Shown: positions 5,728 to 6,861 of the stretch, piece after piece | Numbering within the stretch: the first letter of the stretch is position 1 | Layout of the letters: every line of letters begins with the position of its first letter | Assembly (NCBI GenBank): GCA_002011395.1 | Contig: MTNG01000092.1 | Coordinates: 19,532 to 26,392, forward strand | Length of the DNA: 6,861 bases | Origin: Candidatus Aciduliprofundum sp. JdFR-45 | Lineage (GTDB): Archaea > Thermoplasmatota > Thermoplasmata > Thermoplasmatales > JdFR-45 | Direction: 5' to 3' | Program-made: the position numbers and the translations under genes | The notes under the pieces: generated by a model | Databases searched by the model: none | What the model saw: the letters and a program-made list of their open reading frames with translations, nothing else | Told to the model about the DNA's origin: nothing

Positions 5728-6180
5728 ATGAGGCGCGCTCTGGTGGTGACCCTGGGAAACCCGCTGATGCAGGATGACGGCGCGGGATACGCGGTTGCAG
5801 ACCAGCTGAGAGGCGGTGGAATCCGGGTGGAGCATATTGGCACCGACCCCTTTATGCTTCACAGCGTGTACCACGGTGAGGAGATTATCGTTGTAGTGGA
5901 CGCCGCCTGCGGGGGAATAAAGCCCGGGGAGATTGTCGTGTTGCACGGCGACGAAATCTTTGAACGCGTATGCGCCCCCATGGCGGACGCCCATCACATG
6001 GGGGTGGTTGACGCCCTGCGTCTTATGAGAGAACTGTCCTTCATAGGAGATGCCGATCTATTTATGGTTCTCCTCGGAGTGGAGAGGGTGAAGGAGGGCG
6101 AGGGGCTGAGCGAGGCGGCGAGGCACGCCGCCGAGAAGGCCGCAGAGGTCATCCGTGATATAATCAGGAGATGTGCCTGA
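5728..6180 (+). CDS. Hydrogenase maturation protease (peptidase M52, HycI/HyaD/FrhD family)
   Basis: Enzymes of this family clip the C-terminal tail from the large subunit of [NiFe] hydrogenases after nickel insertion, which closes the active site. The 150-residue product has the usual length. The N-terminal strand and loop LGNPLMQDDGAG (9-20) supply D17, at the position of a nickel-sensing acidic residue in HybD. VVVDAACGG (55-63) supplies D58, and HHMG (89-92) supplies the histidine, most likely H89. All three expected ligands are therefore present. No signal peptide is visible; it acts in the cytoplasm. ATG 5728 agrees with the TATA box. No hydrogenase structural or hyp gene lies in the window, so the target is unknown and it looks like an orphan here. 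The subtype (HycI, FrhD or other) cannot be assigned. Its end overlaps panE by 17 bases, tail to tail. Confidence 0.88.
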   Translation: MRRALVVTLGNPLMQDDGAGYAVADQLRGGGIRVEHIGTDPFMLHSVYHGEEIIVVVDAACGGIKPGEIVVLHGDEIFERVCAPMADAHHMGVVDALRLMRELSFIGDADLFMVLLGVERVKEGEGLSEAARHAAEKAAEVIRDIIRRCA

Positions 6181-6861
6181 CTGCGCCGTAAAGAAAACGA
6201 TGGGCGTTCATGGGAAGGCCCATCTTTCCGGCCCTTTCAAGCATGGCCCCCGTGATGTAATCAATTTCAGTCCTCCTCCCGGCCATAACGTCCTGGCACA
6301 TGCTGGAGTAGTTGTCACGTGTATCCTCCAGCGTGCGGATTACCTCCGCCTCCACGTCCACGTTCAGGTCAAGGCGCCGGGCCAGTTCCCGGCACTCCTC
6401 TATGAGAACGTTCAGGGATTCCCTCAGAGAACCCTCCAGAAGGGCCCCGTTCTTCACGCCCAGAAGCGCTGTAAACGGGTTTATGCACGCGTTGATCATG
6501 GTCTTCATCCATATCTCGCGCATGACGTCGTCAACGCATTCAGCGTTTATGCCCGCCTGTTTGAACGCCTCCGTTATAACCTCTGCGGTCTCACGGCGGT
6601 CCCGCCTGACCGCGCCTATTCTCACCCACCCAGACCCCGCGTGGACCACGACGCCGGGCGCCTCTCTGTAGGCACCGTACGTTGTCAGGCCAACGAAGGT
6701 CCTTTCCTCGCCCACCACCGCTGCGATCCGCCTCCATGTGTCCAGTCCGTTCTGAACGGTGAGGATGATCTCGCCGCCGAGGAGGGGGGCCAATTCCCCC
6801 AGGGCGTTATCCGTGTCGTAGGCCTTGACCGCCATTATTATCATATCCGCCCCTCCGCGGT
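6164..6861 (-). CDS. panE: 2-dehydropantoate 2-reductase (ketopantoate reductase), N-terminus outside window
   Basis: PanE reduces ketopantoate to pantoate with NAD(P)H on the route to coenzyme A. The visible part, about 232 residues, begins at RGGADMIIMAVKAYDT, the conserved end of the Rossmann domain with the substrate-contacting lysine. NGLDT follows in the family's QNG segment. The C-terminal helical domain carries IWMKTMINACINPFTALLG, with the catalytic lysine and the asparagines, and TEIDYITGA, with the conserved glutamate. The N-terminal GxGxxG nucleotide motif and the start codon lie beyond 6861: the frame stays open to the window edge, and the internal ATG at 6844 is not the start. 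The end overlaps the hydrogenase protease gene by 17 bases. Paralogous ApbA/PanE-like reductases of other substrates exist, but the motifs here are standard. Confidence 0.92.
   Translation of the reverse strand, partial: RGGADMIIMAVKAYDTDNALGELAPLLGGEIILTVQNGLDTWRRIAAVVGEERTFVGLTTYGAYREAPGVVVHAGSGWVRIGAVRRDRRETAEVITEAFKQAGINAECVDDVMREIWMKTMINACINPFTALLGVKNGALLEGSLRESLNVLIEECRELARRLDLNVDVEAEVIRTLEDTRDNYSSMCQDVMAGRRTEIDYITGAMLERAGKMGLPMNAHRFLYGAVRHIS

Noticed and set aside
5652..5843. N-terminal extension of the unknown minus-strand protein up to 5843
   Set aside because: It would cross its own TATA box and the whole divergent promoter, and would overlap the start of the hydrogenase protease gene. 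The extra residues look like antisense of that gene.
1..6861. CRISPR array, insertion sequence, tRNA or rRNA
   Set aside because: No regularly spaced repeats, transposase motifs, terminal repeats or tRNA-like T-loop sequences were seen. Gaps between genes are all 105 bases or shorter.

Overview
The window is GC-rich archaeal chromosomal DNA. The archaeal assignment rests on an Orc1/Cdc6 initiator gene, an archaeal-type HflX GTPase, and TATA boxes centred 26-28 bases upstream of four start codons, a layout typical of leaderless archaeal mRNAs. Frequent AGG/AGA arginine and ATA isoleucine codons would fit a thermophile. A euryarchaeal lineage, possibly in or near Thermoplasmatota, is a guess only. 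No mobile element, CRISPR array, tRNA or rRNA was seen, and no stretch over 300 bases lacks a gene. The longest gap is 105 bases.

Layout. At 1-104 is the 3' end of a FolC-like ligase on the plus strand, overlapping the start of hflX (89-1345). After 83 bases follows orc1/cdc6 (1429-2670), also on the plus strand. Its 3' end overlaps by 53 bases a convergent HAD phosphatase gene (2618-3268, minus). The HAD gene shares a 105-base divergent promoter region with a TPR-repeat protein gene (3374-4519, plus). That gene's 3' end overlaps by 14 bases an unrecognised gene (4506-5651, minus), whose second half resembles a RecA/KaiC-like domain that has lost its P-loop. A 76-base bidirectional promoter separates it from a hydrogenase-maturation protease gene (5728-6180, plus). 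That gene overlaps by 17 bases the 3' end of a ketopantoate reductase gene (panE, minus), whose start lies beyond position 6861.

How the genes relate. This is mainly housekeeping DNA: folate polyglutamylation, ribosome-associated GTPase, replication initiation, phosphatase, and CoA precursor synthesis. No single pathway joins the genes. The most notable points are an origin-recognition-box-like element at the 3' end of hflX about 100 bases before orc1, the unknown degenerate RecA-like protein with clustered cysteines, and an orphan hydrogenase protease divergent from it. Genes that begin a transcript appear leaderless, whereas hflX and orc1 carry Shine-Dalgarno sequences.
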